DNA from: Chryseobacterium tagetis
Lineage (GTDB): Bacteria; Bacteroidota; Bacteroidia; Flavobacteriales; Weeksellaceae
Reading direction: 5' to 3'
NCBI RefSeq assembly: GCF_016735585.2
Contig: NZ_JAERSE020000003.1
Location: forward strand, 496,001-560,000
Length of the DNA: 64,000 nucleotides
Shown: positions 9,465-18,657 of the stretch, piece after piece
Layout: each line of letters begins with the position of its first letter
Numbering within the stretch: the first letter of the stretch is position 1
Position numbers and translations under genes: made by a program
The notes under the pieces: model-generated
What the model was told of the DNA's origin: nothing
The model's database searches: none
Seen by the model: only the letters and a program-made list of their open reading frames with translations

Positions 9465-11744
9465 TTATGAGGTCACACAGGTTGAAAACTCCAGTCTTGC
9501 CATTAGATAACTAACGGTAGATTCTGCTCCCTGATTAATATTCACATTGTGTTCTTCAAGTCCGTCATAGCAACCTCCCGTTACAGGATTATAAATAATC
9601 TGGTTTAAATGGTTTTTTCCCAGAAACCAGTTAAAAGAATTCAGCATTATTGGCAGGTACTTTTCATCATCTAAAAGCTTATAAAATGAAGACAATGCCA
9701 GAATAGTATACGCCACATCAATAGGTTGCTCTCCGCCATTGAATGTTTTGTTTTCTTGGTTTTCTTTTTGTAACCAGCCTTGGTTAGAAATCACTTTTAT
9801 AGCACCATCAACAATTATTTTAGATAAGAGAAAGGTAAAGGACTGTTCCGCTATTTGTTTATACAATTCATTTTTAGTAGTAACCCAAGCAAGTAATAAA
9901 GCTTCCGGCAATACACTGTTTCCATATGTAAGATAGCTTTCGAACCAAAGCCAGTCTCCCTCAGATTCGTGTTGATACATTTGTACCAAACGATTAGCTA
10001 GTTCTTTTAATAAAGGAACGTTTTTTTTAGAATTCTGGTAATACAATCCCTTAATGATAAAAGCGATGGCTCTTGGAGAATATACTTTCTCGGCGTTGAC
10101 CAAATTTTTTTGAAGTATAGCTTCTGCAGTTTCATAAAATTCCGGAGGTAAAATTTCTTTTAATGAAATTAAATATCCCAATGCCCATACTGCTCTTCCG
10201 TTTGAATCCTCAAGATTGGTCTCGTAATTTTGTGGGGTGAATTTTTTTTCTTTATCAACATAATTTAGAAAACTGCCATCTGCCTGTTGACAAAACTGGA
10301 TACAATGTAAATATATTGAAATCAGCTGCAAATCGGTTGTACTCTTACTGATTTGATAATGTTTGCAGATAGCGATCATCGCACGTGCATTATCATCCAG
10401 AGTATATCCGGAATCAATATCCGGTTTGTTAATTTTGGCAAACTGTATCATCCCAAAATTTGTTGTCATATTTTGGATATGATCAAGATTTATTTTAGGT
10501 AAGGTATACTTGAGTTTTATATTGCCGGCTTTTAATTTCTGAAATAATAAAGCATGTAAAATAGATGAATTTTCCCAAGCTGTTGGAGCCATTTTCTGTA
10601 AAGATTTTACGCGTAATTTTTTACGATGGGTTTCATTTTCCAGTAAAGTATTAACGGCAAAAGACAATTGTTTTGGGGCTTCAAAATCAATAATAATTCC
10701 TGTTTCCTCCTTTAAAACTTCCAAAGCATGGGGAATAGGAGTCGAAACAATAGCACATCCGCAACTGATAGCATAAGAAAAAGTACCACTTACCGCCTGA
10801 TTTCTGTCTTTTGAAGTGAAAAGATAAATATCGGTGAGCTGAAGGTATTCTAATAATTCAGGTAAGGGCAGATATTCATTAATAAAACGAATGTAATTTT
10901 CCAGATGAAGTTTACAAGTCAGATCTTCTAAATGTTCACGGTACTTTTCACCTTCATTTCTTACAATAGCAGGGTGAGTCTTGCCAAGAATCAGGAAAAT
11001 AACATTAGGATTCCGAGCAATAATTTGGGGTAAAGCTCTTAAAGTGGTTTCAATATTTTTGCCCGAACCCAATAATCCAAATGTGGCCAAAACTTTTTTA
11101 TTTTTAAGTCCATACTTTTCTTTTAATGCCTTTTTATCTGTAAAGGGCAACAAGTGTGTTCCGTGTGGAATAACAGTGATTTTATCAGGAGAAATACTAT
11201 ACTCTTTTGAAAGAATCTCTGATGATATAGCGGTCATTACCACAATTGATTTGCAAAAATCTGCGAGTTCCTTCACTTTGGCCTTTAATTCCATATCTGG
11301 ATTAGGGAGTACGGTATGAAAGGTGATAATGATTTCTTTCTGTAGGTTTTTTAGAAAAAGATATAATCCGTTTTTGGTTTCATTGAAAAAGCCAAATTCG
11401 TGCTGAAGCATTACTAGCCGGATATGATCATTATTATTAATCTTTTCCGCCAATTCCAAAAAGGAAACAATGTCTGAAGTATTTAATTTGTATTCTGGGT
11501 GTTCATCATAGTCGTAATTTTCTCCCTCCGATTCAATTGGGCAGATAATTGCCTGGAAAGATTCTTCGAATTTTGAATGAAGCGATTTTATGAGGTCTTG
11601 AGTATAAGTAGCAATCCCGCATACCTTCGGAGGAAAAGTACTGATGAAGAGAATCTCAGATTTATTATAAATGATGCGCTTTTCTTTTTTTAAAGAGGGT
11701 CTTATGGTTTTGTCCTCCACGTCTGAAGTAATATTTTTATTCAT
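9465..11744 (-). CDS. Two-domain GT4 glycosyltransferase with C-terminal alpha-helical glycosidase-like domain
   Basis: The 759-residue product is about twice the size of a normal GT4 enzyme. Residues about 25-390 are a GT-B fold glycosyltransferase: ISTFPPKVCGIATYT opens the first Rossmann half, FGLLGSGKNIETTLRA opens the second, and a SGTFSYAISCGCA segment covers the nucleotide-sugar site. Residues about 420-755 contain repeated helices and motifs such as TLDDNARAMIA, EDSNGRAVWALGYL and NINQGAESTVSYL, which suggest an alpha/alpha six-hairpin-like domain. It lies 43 bases after the GH130 gene 11788-12816 and should be co-transcribed. The pair probably builds or remodels a mannose-type glycan; that is inference. 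Confidence 0.8.
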   Translation of the reverse strand: MNKNITSDVEDKTIRPSLKKEKRIIYNKSEILFISTFPPKVCGIATYTQDLIKSLHSKFEESFQAIICPIESEGENYDYDEHPEYKLNTSDIVSFLELAEKINNNDHIRLVMLQHEFGFFNETKNGLYLFLKNLQKEIIITFHTVLPNPDMELKAKVKELADFCKSIVVMTAISSEILSKEYSISPDKITVIPHGTHLLPFTDKKALKEKYGLKNKKVLATFGLLGSGKNIETTLRALPQIIARNPNVIFLILGKTHPAIVRNEGEKYREHLEDLTCKLHLENYIRFINEYLPLPELLEYLQLTDIYLFTSKDRNQAVSGTFSYAISCGCAIVSTPIPHALEVLKEETGIIIDFEAPKQLSFAVNTLLENETHRKKLRVKSLQKMAPTAWENSSILHALLFQKLKAGNIKLKYTLPKINLDHIQNMTTNFGMIQFAKINKPDIDSGYTLDDNARAMIAICKHYQISKSTTDLQLISIYLHCIQFCQQADGSFLNYVDKEKKFTPQNYETNLEDSNGRAVWALGYLISLKEILPPEFYETAEAILQKNLVNAEKVYSPRAIAFIIKGLYYQNSKKNVPLLKELANRLVQMYQHESEGDWLWFESYLTYGNSVLPEALLLAWVTTKNELYKQIAEQSFTFLLSKIIVDGAIKVISNQGWLQKENQENKTFNGGEQPIDVAYTILALSSFYKLLDDEKYLPIMLNSFNWFLGKNHLNQIIYNPVTGGCYDGLEEHNVNINQGAESTVSYLMARLEFSTCVTS

Positions 11745-11787
11745 TTTATTTTCATTTTTAGATTTGATAATTCTAATGAATCATCAA

Positions 11788-12816
11788 TTATATTGCATAC
11801 ATCATCAATTCTTTCAGTAATTTTGAAATACTCAAAGAGGCAACGGCAATTCTTTCGTCTGCTGCTCCATAATAGATATAAAGCGTATCTTTTTCTACAA
11901 TAGCTCCTGTAGGAAAACATACATTATTAACTTCGCCCTTAATTTCCCATTCTTTCTCTGGCTTAAAAAGAGGATAAGGAAGTCTGGAGATTTCTTTTTC
12001 GGGGTTCTCAAGATCCAGTAAAGCTACACAGGCATTATAAACATATCCGTTGACGGTATCATGAACTCCATGATAGATCATCAGCCATCCGTATTCAGTT
12101 TCTATAGGTGGACATCCGCCTCCAATATAGCTGGCTTCGTGATCATATTTGGGACGTAAAAGGATGTGATTTTTAAAGTGAGAAAAATAATCTTCCCAAA
12201 AATCAGAAGTTAAATCTTTAATATTTTCTATACTTATAATTTGAATATCAGGTCTTATCCGATGAATGAAATAAAATTTGCCATTTATTTTTCTTGGGAA
12301 AAAGATTAGATTTTTGTCCCATAAAAAGATAGGATGATTATCCGTATGACTGACCTGAAATTCATTATACCTTCTATATTTTTCAGGGATTAAATTTTCA
12401 TATTCTGATAAATATTTAAATTTCTCGTAAGGTATTTTTGGAACAATAACTCCTACATGATTCCAGAATTTCAAATCTTTTGAAGTTGCTAATGTTCCTA
12501 AAGCATTGATGCCATCGTAACTGGTGTAGGTAAGATAAAACAGATCATCTATTTTTACGATCCTGGGATCTTCAATACCATGTTTTTCATATTCAAATTC
12601 AGGAATAATAATCGGGGAGTCTGATCGGCTTTCTACAGTAAGAGGATCAGATAATACACAATATCCGATGCTTGAAAAATTACCTTTGGCAACAGCACGG
12701 TAAAACAAATGTATTGTTCCGTTTTCTTGAATCACACCAGGATTTAGAACGCCTTCGCTCTCAAAGCTTAGTTCGGTTTTCCTGAGGATGATTCCTTCTT
12801 TTTTTATTTCTATCAT
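11788..12816 (-). CDS. GH130 family glycosidase / mannoside phosphorylase
   Basis: The 342-residue product has the five-bladed propeller pattern of GH130: GIEDPRIVKI with the conserved Asp near residue 80, GGCPPIETEYGWLMIYHGV in the middle and VCFPTGAI followed by IYYGAADE near the end. Known members phosphorolyse or hydrolyse beta-1,2 or beta-1,4 mannosides. Size is normal and no signal peptide is seen, so it is cytoplasmic. It sits between a small basic protein gene (stop directly adjoining its start) and the GT4 fusion. Confidence 0.88.
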   Translation of the reverse strand: MIEIKKEGIILRKTELSFESEGVLNPGVIQENGTIHLFYRAVAKGNFSSIGYCVLSDPLTVESRSDSPIIIPEFEYEKHGIEDPRIVKIDDLFYLTYTSYDGINALGTLATSKDLKFWNHVGVIVPKIPYEKFKYLSEYENLIPEKYRRYNEFQVSHTDNHPIFLWDKNLIFFPRKINGKFYFIHRIRPDIQIISIENIKDLTSDFWEDYFSHFKNHILLRPKYDHEASYIGGGCPPIETEYGWLMIYHGVHDTVNGYVYNACVALLDLENPEKEISRLPYPLFKPEKEWEIKGEVNNVCFPTGAIVEKDTLYIYYGAADERIAVASLSISKLLKELMMYAI

Positions 12817-12948
12817 TTAGGATGCAGCGTTGCGACTTTCATTTTCTTTGTTTCTTTTTTTATCTTGCTTGTCTTGTCGCTTCTCTTTCGCAGATTTTGA
12901 AGGTGGCGTTTTATCTGATTTTTTCTTGATTTCCTTTCCTTTTAACAT
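12817..12948 (-). CDS. Small Lys-rich basic protein, 43 residues
   Basis: I start it at the ATG complementary to 12946-12948. The product is almost entirely Lys, Glu, Asp, Arg, Ser and Gln with an AKEKRQDKQDKKRNKE core, so it should be disordered. Its stop codon directly adjoins the GH130 start codon, which suggests it leads that operon. A longer frame back to 13014 has no extra support. Function unknown. Confidence 0.5.
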   Translation of the reverse strand: MLKGKEIKKKSDKTPPSKSAKEKRQDKQDKKRNKENESRNAAS

Positions 12949-13051
12949 ATAATTTTTTTGTGGTATGTAAAGATCATTGATTAAGATCCAAAAACTTTGC
13001 AATAGTCTGTTCAATTGTTATATAAATCATAGATATTCGAATTTAATGAGC

Positions 13052-13059
13052 TAACTTTG
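13052..13059 (+). promoter_or_regulatory. Candidate -7 box (TAACTTTG)
   Basis: TAACTTTG fits TAnnTTTG and lies 50 bases upstream of the AraC-type gene at 13110. No clear -33 TTG is seen. Confidence 0.4.
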
Positions 13060-13109
13060 AAAAAGCCTCTGTTAGCATACTGATTAACAGGCTAAAAAAT
13101 ATAAAGACT

Positions 13110-13670
13110 ATGAAGCTGTATATAAAATATATGGTAAGTCTACGCTGTAAAATGGTTGTCCATCAAGAGCTGGAAAAACTAGGCATTAAAAATGTTGTGG
13201 TAGATCTTGGTTTGGTTGAAATACTGGACGATATTACTTCAGAACAAAGACTGATGCTAAAAGAAAATCTTCTAAAAACCGGACTTGAACTATTGGACGA
13301 CAAAAAAAGCATTTTGATTGAAAAAATAAAAAATGCGGTCACAGAAATGATTTATTATTCGGAATCTCTTCCAAAAGAAAATTTCTCAGATTATATCAGT
13401 AAAAAACTTGGTTATGACTACACTTATCTTGCCAATACATTTTCTGAAGTAAAAGGAATCACCCTGCAACATTTTATCATCATCAATAAAATTGAAAAAG
13501 TAAAGGAATTACTTTTATATGATGAGCTAAATCTTACCCAAATTTCATATAAACTCAATTACAGTAGTGCAGCCCATCTCTCCAATCAATTCAAAAAAAT
13601 TACAGGGCTTTCACCATCATTTTATAAACAACTAAAATACAAACGCCTTAAAAATCTGGAAGACCTATAG
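13110..13670 (+). CDS. AraC-family regulator with short N-terminal ferredoxin-like domain
   Basis: The 186-residue product has an N-terminal segment (about residues 1-60; KYMVSLRCKMVV and VVDLGLVEI strands) resembling a small ferredoxin-like or metal-associated fold, and a C-terminal AraC DNA-binding domain (about 85-180) with LNLTQISYKLNYSSAAHLS as second helix-turn-helix and FKKITGLSPSFYK as the signature. This architecture is common in Bacteroidota. It precedes a run of small stress-type genes that it may control. Met8 is an alternative start. Confidence 0.85.
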   Translation: MKLYIKYMVSLRCKMVVHQELEKLGIKNVVVDLGLVEILDDITSEQRLMLKENLLKTGLELLDDKKSILIEKIKNAVTEMIYYSESLPKENFSDYISKKLGYDYTYLANTFSEVKGITLQHFIIINKIEKVKELLLYDELNLTQISYKLNYSSAAHLSNQFKKITGLSPSFYKQLKYKRLKNLEDL

Positions 13671-13780
13671 CCTGAAACCTGTGAAATCTGCAAATTTATT
13701 TATAAAAAGTATAGGGTAGGGATGCCAATAAACATTCAACTTTGGAGAGTAATAATTCTGTTACATATAATACTTTAATT

Positions 13781-13999
13781 ATGAATACAGATCATAACAA
13801 AGGCGATAAGGCTTTTAAAATTTTAGGAAATTGGGAAAGACAATCTCAACAATTGAAAAAACAGTTTTCTAAGCTTAAAGATTCGGACCTGGTTTTGGAT
13901 AAAGGAAAAGAAGATGAATTGCTGGAACGAATAGGAAATAAACTAAGCAAAAACCGTGAAGAAGTCATTAAAATTCTGAATGACACTCAATTTTCATAA
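13781..13999 (+). CDS. CsbD-like stress protein
   Basis: Starting at the ATG of 13781 the product is 72 residues. It fits the CsbD/YjbJ pattern: a GNWERQSQQLKKQFSKL helix, a DSDLVLDKGKEDELLERIG turn and helix, then a C-terminal helix. CsbD proteins are small, abundant general stress proteins of unknown mechanism. The upstream TTG at 13742 is in frame but is unlikely to be the start. It lies in a block of small genes downstream of the AraC regulator. Confidence 0.75.
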   Translation: MNTDHNKGDKAFKILGNWERQSQQLKKQFSKLKDSDLVLDKGKEDELLERIGNKLSKNREEVIKILNDTQFS

Positions 14000-14121
14000 T
14001 GGGCATATTAAAACCCGAGAAAACATATTTTAGAGGTTTTAATATAAAAAGGGCAGGTGCTTGTAAGCTTCTGTTCTTTTTTTATTTGAATATTATAGTA
14101 CTACTTTTTTAATAAAAAGAT

Positions 14122-14343
14122 ATGAAATCGCCAGATACTTTCCAGAACCTTACAAGAAAGATTTTTAAGGTGACAACTACCATTCAGTCTTCGTACCCCG
14201 AATTATATTTTCTGTTGAATGAAACTCCATTATTTATGTCATCCAATGAGAAAAATATTACACTAAAAGACCTCAAACAGTATCTTACTACGATAAGAAT
14301 GCAACTGATTACTTTTGAGAAAGACAAGAAAATGGAATTATGA
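14122..14343 (+). CDS. Small hypothetical protein, 73 residues
   Basis: The product is mostly helical, with no signal peptide and no Cys. It overlaps the following gene by ATGA (14340-14343), which supports translation of both. I do not recognise a family. Position between CsbD and ChaA-like genes suggests a stress role. Confidence 0.6.
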   Translation: MKSPDTFQNLTRKIFKVTTTIQSSYPELYFLLNETPLFMSSNEKNITLKDLKQYLTTIRMQLITFEKDKKMEL

Positions 14344-14609
14344 AAACCATAACATTATATAAATTTAAGGATTCGGTAACTCTAAAAATTCCTTTTTTTG
14401 AAGGACAATCTTTGCTAAGTTCCCTTGAGTGTTTTGAGGGAATTCAGCTTTCGGATGCGGAAAAAGTTATTGAATATACAATTGATGTCGCCGACGATTT
14501 TGATTTTGAAAATTATAATACGATTGAACTGATTGAATTATGCAGCACTTCGGACAAGTTTGTGGAACATTATTTTGTAACCCGTTTAAATGATTATGAT
14601 GTTATATAG
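14340..14609 (+). CDS. Small acidic hypothetical protein, 89 residues
   Basis: The product is acidic, with alternating strands (ITLYKFKDSVTLKI) followed by a DDFDFENYN turn. It is translationally coupled to the preceding gene through a 4-base overlap. No domain recognised. The antiporter gene begins 45 bases downstream. Confidence 0.6.
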   Translation: MKTITLYKFKDSVTLKIPFFEGQSLLSSLECFEGIQLSDAEKVIEYTIDVADDFDFENYNTIELIELCSTSDKFVEHYFVTRLNDYDVI

Positions 14610-14654
14610 CTTTTGCAGAGTAAGGCAATTTAAAATAAGAGATAATCAAAATGT

Positions 14655-15758
14655 ATGAAAAATAAAATTTATCTTGTAGGGTGGACAATACTTGTTCCCA
14701 TACTTGCCTGGATGATTTATTTTGCCCATTATTCCTTTGGTGGACATCTGTATTCTGTCATCTTGATATTCTTTTTAATAGGGGCTGTTTTAGCGGCAGT
14801 TTATCACTCAGAAATTATTGCTTATCGGTTAGGAGAACCATATGGAACCTTATTGCTTGCTTTTGCAATTACTGTGATAGAAGTTTCTCTTATCATTTCG
14901 ATTATGCTCAGTTCAATAGGATTAGAAACAATCAGTCTTGCCAGAGATACTGTTTTTGCAGCTGTGATGATTATCCTTACAGGAATTGTTGGAACTTGTA
15001 TTATTGTAGGATCAATTCGTTATAAGGAACAGTTCTTTACTCTTCAGGGGGTAAGTACAGCCTTGATTACCCTAATTGTTATCGTTACGTTTATATTGAT
15101 TTTACCTAATTTTACGACCAGCCATAGTGAAGGTGAATATACCTCTTTACAACTTGTTTTTATTGCTATTATCTGTCTACTATTGTATATAGGTTTTACA
15201 ATGGTACAGACAATCAGACATCGGGATTTTTTTATTGCACCAATTCCAAAAAACACAAACTTTGATAAGGATGAACATGAAATTCTTCCCGAAATACCAA
15301 GTCGAAAAGTAATGTTTATCAGTATTATATTTTTGATTCTGTGTCTGGGAATTGTAGTTCTGCTAGCAAAGTATCTCTCAAAAGATGTTGATGCTTTGAT
15401 TGTAAAAGCAGGAGCACCCAAAGCTATCGTCGGAATAATTATTGCAGGAATTGTATTGCTTCCCGAGGGGATTGCAGCGATCAGAGCAGCCTACAATAAC
15501 CGTTTGCAGACAAGTCTTAATCTGGCTTTTGGATCTGCATTAGCAAGTATAGGTCTTAGTATTCCAGCCGTCGCTATTGTTTCTGTTATTGGAGATTTTA
15601 GAATGTCATTGGGAATCAATTTAAAATCAATGCTGCTCTTAGGATTGTCTTTGTTTATTATTACAATATCTCTGGCAACAGGGCGTACTAATATTATGCA
15701 GGGAATGGTGTTGATTTCTATTTTTCTTCTTTATCTTTTTACAACACTGGTACCATAA
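14655..15758 (+). CDS. chaA: ChaA-type calcium/sodium:proton antiporter
   Basis: The 367-residue product has about eleven membrane segments and the two alpha repeats of the Ca2+/cation antiporter family. The first repeat has the diagnostic HSEIIAYRLGEPYGTLLL with AITVIEVSLI. The second has LLPEGIAAIRAAYNN followed by AFGSALASIGLSIPAVA. Known ChaA proteins expel Ca2+, Na+ or K+ in exchange for protons at high pH or salt. It closes the small-gene block and is likely its last gene. Confidence 0.88.
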   Translation: MKNKIYLVGWTILVPILAWMIYFAHYSFGGHLYSVILIFFLIGAVLAAVYHSEIIAYRLGEPYGTLLLAFAITVIEVSLIISIMLSSIGLETISLARDTVFAAVMIILTGIVGTCIIVGSIRYKEQFFTLQGVSTALITLIVIVTFILILPNFTTSHSEGEYTSLQLVFIAIICLLLYIGFTMVQTIRHRDFFIAPIPKNTNFDKDEHEILPEIPSRKVMFISIIFLILCLGIVVLLAKYLSKDVDALIVKAGAPKAIVGIIIAGIVLLPEGIAAIRAAYNNRLQTSLNLAFGSALASIGLSIPAVAIVSVIGDFRMSLGINLKSMLLLGLSLFIITISLATGRTNIMQGMVLISIFLLYLFTTLVP

Positions 15759-15915
15759 CATTGAATATTTTTTTAGACCTGTTGCTACATTGATAGTTTT
15801 CATATTTAAAGAACTTCAAAAATTCCTCAAAAAAATCAAGGTGAAAATTAAATACAAAAACCTGAAAAGTAATAAATGTTAAGTGATCTACAATTTTAAA
15901 TTCTATTTTTAGAGG

Positions 15916-16863
15916 TCAATTATTATCTTGATTATTTCTTTTTAATTCCTTTTCGACTTCGTCAATCTCTGCTAAAGGAAGGAGAAAAGAGTCTTCAATA
16001 TAACTTAGGATATTTTCATCCGTTTTATTATTTATTTTTCTGATGAAAATTTGATTGCTGGCTTTTAGCGACTCTATATAATTAAGAGTGTCTTGCTTGT
16101 TCTGAAAAATTGATTTCTCAAATACGGCCCTTTTATCATCATTCACAATAATATCATTAAATGAAGTATTCATGAGAACGGTCTGAAAAAATGACTCGGC
16201 AGGTAAAAAAGTATGGAGATAATAATCCTCAAAATCCATTACTTTTTTGCTGTTTGTTAAGAATACACAGGTGTTTCTTGTAAAAATAAACCATTTTCCG
16301 CCAATATAGGGGACTACCCCTTTCATAAACTCTCTTTTATAAACGAAAGATGAAATCTTATAAGCTAATTCGGTAAAATGATTTTGTATTCTCTTTAAGG
16401 TGTCGGGTCTGAAAAATTTTTGATCATAATAAAACAGGTAATTCCGGCCGTTGTTGGCTGTAAGGAATTTTCGTATTATCTGCTGAGATTTAAGTGGATG
16501 ATCTTCTCCGCTTAGATTGATGAAATAATCCCATTCCAAACTTGCATTTAAGAGAAATTCCATTGCGTTCAGCTCAGCCTGAATCATACTGAAGCCTCCC
16601 GAAACAATATTCAGGCTTTCTAAAATATAGACATTGGGAAATTGCAGGATGTACAATTGTATTTCTTCTGTTGTTGTTGATTTAGCCTTTCTGTCAATAT
16701 GAATAAGATAGAATTGATCCTTTGTGTAAATTTTTTGAAACATAGCCTTGAATACATTTGGTTTATGATGAACCATAATGAAATAAGCAATCTTCACAAG
16801 TGGCTTAGCATTTAATTGGAGAGTTTGCTGGTAAGGGCTTGTAATGGGAAGAATTGTTTGCAT
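15916..16863 (-). CDS. GT14 (core-2/I-branching type) glycosyltransferase
   Basis: The 315-residue product matches the Branch family: LIHIDRKA near residue 55, the GGFSMIQAELNAME segment and YFINLSGEDHPL, which is the usual core of beta-1,6-N-acetylglucosaminyltransferases and xylosyltransferase-like enzymes. A GGKWFIFTR motif follows. No signal or membrane helix is seen. It likely transfers a sugar onto a surface glycan; the acceptor is unknown. It is convergent with the ChaA gene. Confidence 0.85.
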   Translation of the reverse strand: MQTILPITSPYQQTLQLNAKPLVKIAYFIMVHHKPNVFKAMFQKIYTKDQFYLIHIDRKAKSTTTEEIQLYILQFPNVYILESLNIVSGGFSMIQAELNAMEFLLNASLEWDYFINLSGEDHPLKSQQIIRKFLTANNGRNYLFYYDQKFFRPDTLKRIQNHFTELAYKISSFVYKREFMKGVVPYIGGKWFIFTRNTCVFLTNSKKVMDFEDYYLHTFLPAESFFQTVLMNTSFNDIIVNDDKRAVFEKSIFQNKQDTLNYIESLKASNQIFIRKINNKTDENILSYIEDSFLLPLAEIDEVEKELKRNNQDNN

Positions 16864-17308
16864 ATCAAGGAACTTAAAATTATCCGCGTAGCAAACAATT
16901 TGATTAACGTGCGTAAGGTATAAATATATTTTTGATAATCAATTGATTAAATATCGTAGTGTTTGTTTTTTTTGTTGTAGGTTTGCAAAACATTTATAAA
17001 AACAGGTCACTGCCTTTGCTATTCTGTAAGTTTAAAATCACAATTTTCTTTTTCAGTTTTGCTTTTTCAGCTACCAATTTATAATCTCGATTTCATTGAT
17101 GAAAAATAGTAGATTATAAAGTCCTATGATCAATAGGAGCGATATGTTATTGCTGATCAATCAACAATGCCTTAAGGCTATTGTTCATAGATAAAGCAAG
17201 CAAAAATGATAAACCGGAAAAAGTATTCTTTATTTGTTTATCCTATACAACAATTCAAATTCTGATTAACAGATTTGTTTATCAATTACCGGAAGACCGG
17301 AATTTATA
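16864..17308. other. Intergenic region, no gene seen
   Basis: It separates the divergent GT14 and DEAD helicase genes. A 12-bp palindrome AATCAATTGATT at 16937-16948 is visible but is AT-rich and may be chance. No coding frame or RNA gene is evident. Confidence 0.45.
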
Positions 17309-17968
17309 ATGAGTTTTAAAAATTTAAACTTAATCAATCCAATTATTCGCGCGGTCACAGAGGCTGGGTACTCTCAACCTACGGAAATACAGAATGCTGC
17401 CGTTCCACATATTTTAGCAGGAAAAGATATAATAGGATGTGCTCAAACCGGAACGGGTAAAACGGCTGCATTTGCTATGCCAATATTACAACTGTTAAAA
17501 AAATACACCCCCGAACACAAAGAAATAAGAACCTTAATTCTCACTCCCACCCGGGAATTGGCGATACAAATAGAAGAAAACTTCAGTATCTATAGTAAAT
17601 ATATGCCATTATCTCAATTTTCTATTTATGAAGGAGTTTCAATAGGAAGCCAGCTTGCCGCTCTCAGGAAAAGAATAGATATTCTTGTTGCGACTCCAGG
17701 AAGACTGCTTGATCTTGAAAGTCAAAGACATATTGACCTCTCTAAGATTGAGATATTAGTTTTGGATGAAGCAGACAGAATGCTCGACATGGGATTTATA
17801 AATGATGTAAAAAAGGTTTTAAAATTTATTCCGATAAAAAGACAGACTCTGTTTTTTTCTGCTACTATGTCAGCAAAAATAAGGGAATTTGCAGGAACTA
17901 TTCTCAACAAACCTATAGAAATTAATGTAAATCAGATGTCTTCAACTTCGATAGACAATAATATATAA
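17309..17968 (+). CDS. DEAD-box RNA helicase, first RecA domain only (truncated RhlE-like)
   Basis: The 219-residue product contains the Q motif (SQPTEIQ), motif I (AQTGTGKT), motif Ia (PTREL), motif Ib (TPGRLL), motif II (DEAD) and motif III (SAT), in that order. It then stops at residue 219, just after the linker, so the second RecA domain with motifs IV to VI is absent. Usual RhlE-type proteins have about 370-450 residues. No frame resembling the missing half follows; the cold-shock gene begins 17 bases later. Either a deletion joined the two genes or this is a degenerate copy. Duplex unwinding is not expected from one domain. Confidence 0.8.
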   Translation: MSFKNLNLINPIIRAVTEAGYSQPTEIQNAAVPHILAGKDIIGCAQTGTGKTAAFAMPILQLLKKYTPEHKEIRTLILTPTRELAIQIEENFSIYSKYMPLSQFSIYEGVSIGSQLAALRKRIDILVATPGRLLDLESQRHIDLSKIEILVLDEADRMLDMGFINDVKKVLKFIPIKRQTLFFSATMSAKIREFAGTILNKPIEINVNQMSSTSIDNNI

Positions 17969-17985
17969 TTTTAATAATAATTACA

Positions 17986-18180
17986 ATGCAACAAGGCACC
18001 GTAAAATTTTTCAATGAAGCAAAAGGCTTCGGATTCATTTCTCCTTCAGATGGAGGGAAGGATATATTTGTACATTCTTCAGGATTAAGCACACGCATGA
18101 TCCGTGAAAATGATAAAGTAACTTTCGATATCGTAGAAAGTGACAAAGGTTTAAACGCGATCAACGTAAAATTGGCATAA
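17986..18180 (+). CDS. Cold-shock protein, CspA family
   Basis: The 64-residue product has the RNP1 motif KGFGFIS and RNP2 motif DIFVHSS and ends as usual in KLA, so it is an intact single cold-shock domain that binds single-stranded RNA and DNA. It lies 17 bases after the truncated DEAD helicase, a pairing that fits a shared cold-stress operon. A strong terminator follows at 18293-18319. Confidence 0.93.
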   Translation: MQQGTVKFFNEAKGFGFISPSDGGKDIFVHSSGLSTRMIRENDKVTFDIVESDKGLNAINVKLA

Positions 18181-18285
18181 ATTAAACTTTTTTTAAGAAT
18201 TTAAAAAAAATAAAATACATCCAGGTTTTTAGTCTGAATATAGTGTTTGAACGAATATTCGTATATTTTTTATTTTCTAATATGT

Positions 18286-18657
18286 TCATTTACCTCTTAC
18301 TTCTTGTAAGAGGTTTTTTAACATATCATTTACTTTTTTATCATCAGTCATTGATGAATGACCATCATAGTCAAAGAATAAATAAATTTCAGCAAAATCT
18401 TCTCTTGTATACTCTTTGAGTAATTATTGATTTTTTTCGTTTCTTTCTTTGAGTAAATTGAAGGTGTCTAAATCTTCGTCAATTTTAATTTCTCGATAAA
18501 TCTAATATATTTCTGCACCATAAATACATTTACATTTAATACTGGTGTTTTTATTTAGAAAGTATTTCTGTAAATTGGTAATGACTTGTTCTTCAGTTTT
18601 ATCTCTTTCAAATACAAATAATACTTTATTCAACATCGAATGATCCAGCGTTATACT
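18286..18657 (-). pseudogene. Remnant of a TOPRIM-like nuclease gene
   Basis: One minus-strand frame reads through this segment with two internal stops, a TAG at 18502-18504 and a TAA further on. It shows VFERDKTEEQ, matching a VFEGEKTE-type TOPRIM start with the Gly lost, and later LFFDYDGHSS, matching the DxD element. Genes of this kind lie next to AAA ATPases in several phage-defence systems. It is directly fused to the ATPase remnant on its right. Confidence 0.55.
18293..18319 (+). terminator. Rho-independent terminator after the cold-shock gene
   Basis: CCTCTTAC and GTAAGAGG form an 8-bp stem with a TTCTT loop, followed by a run of T. Confidence 0.8.
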
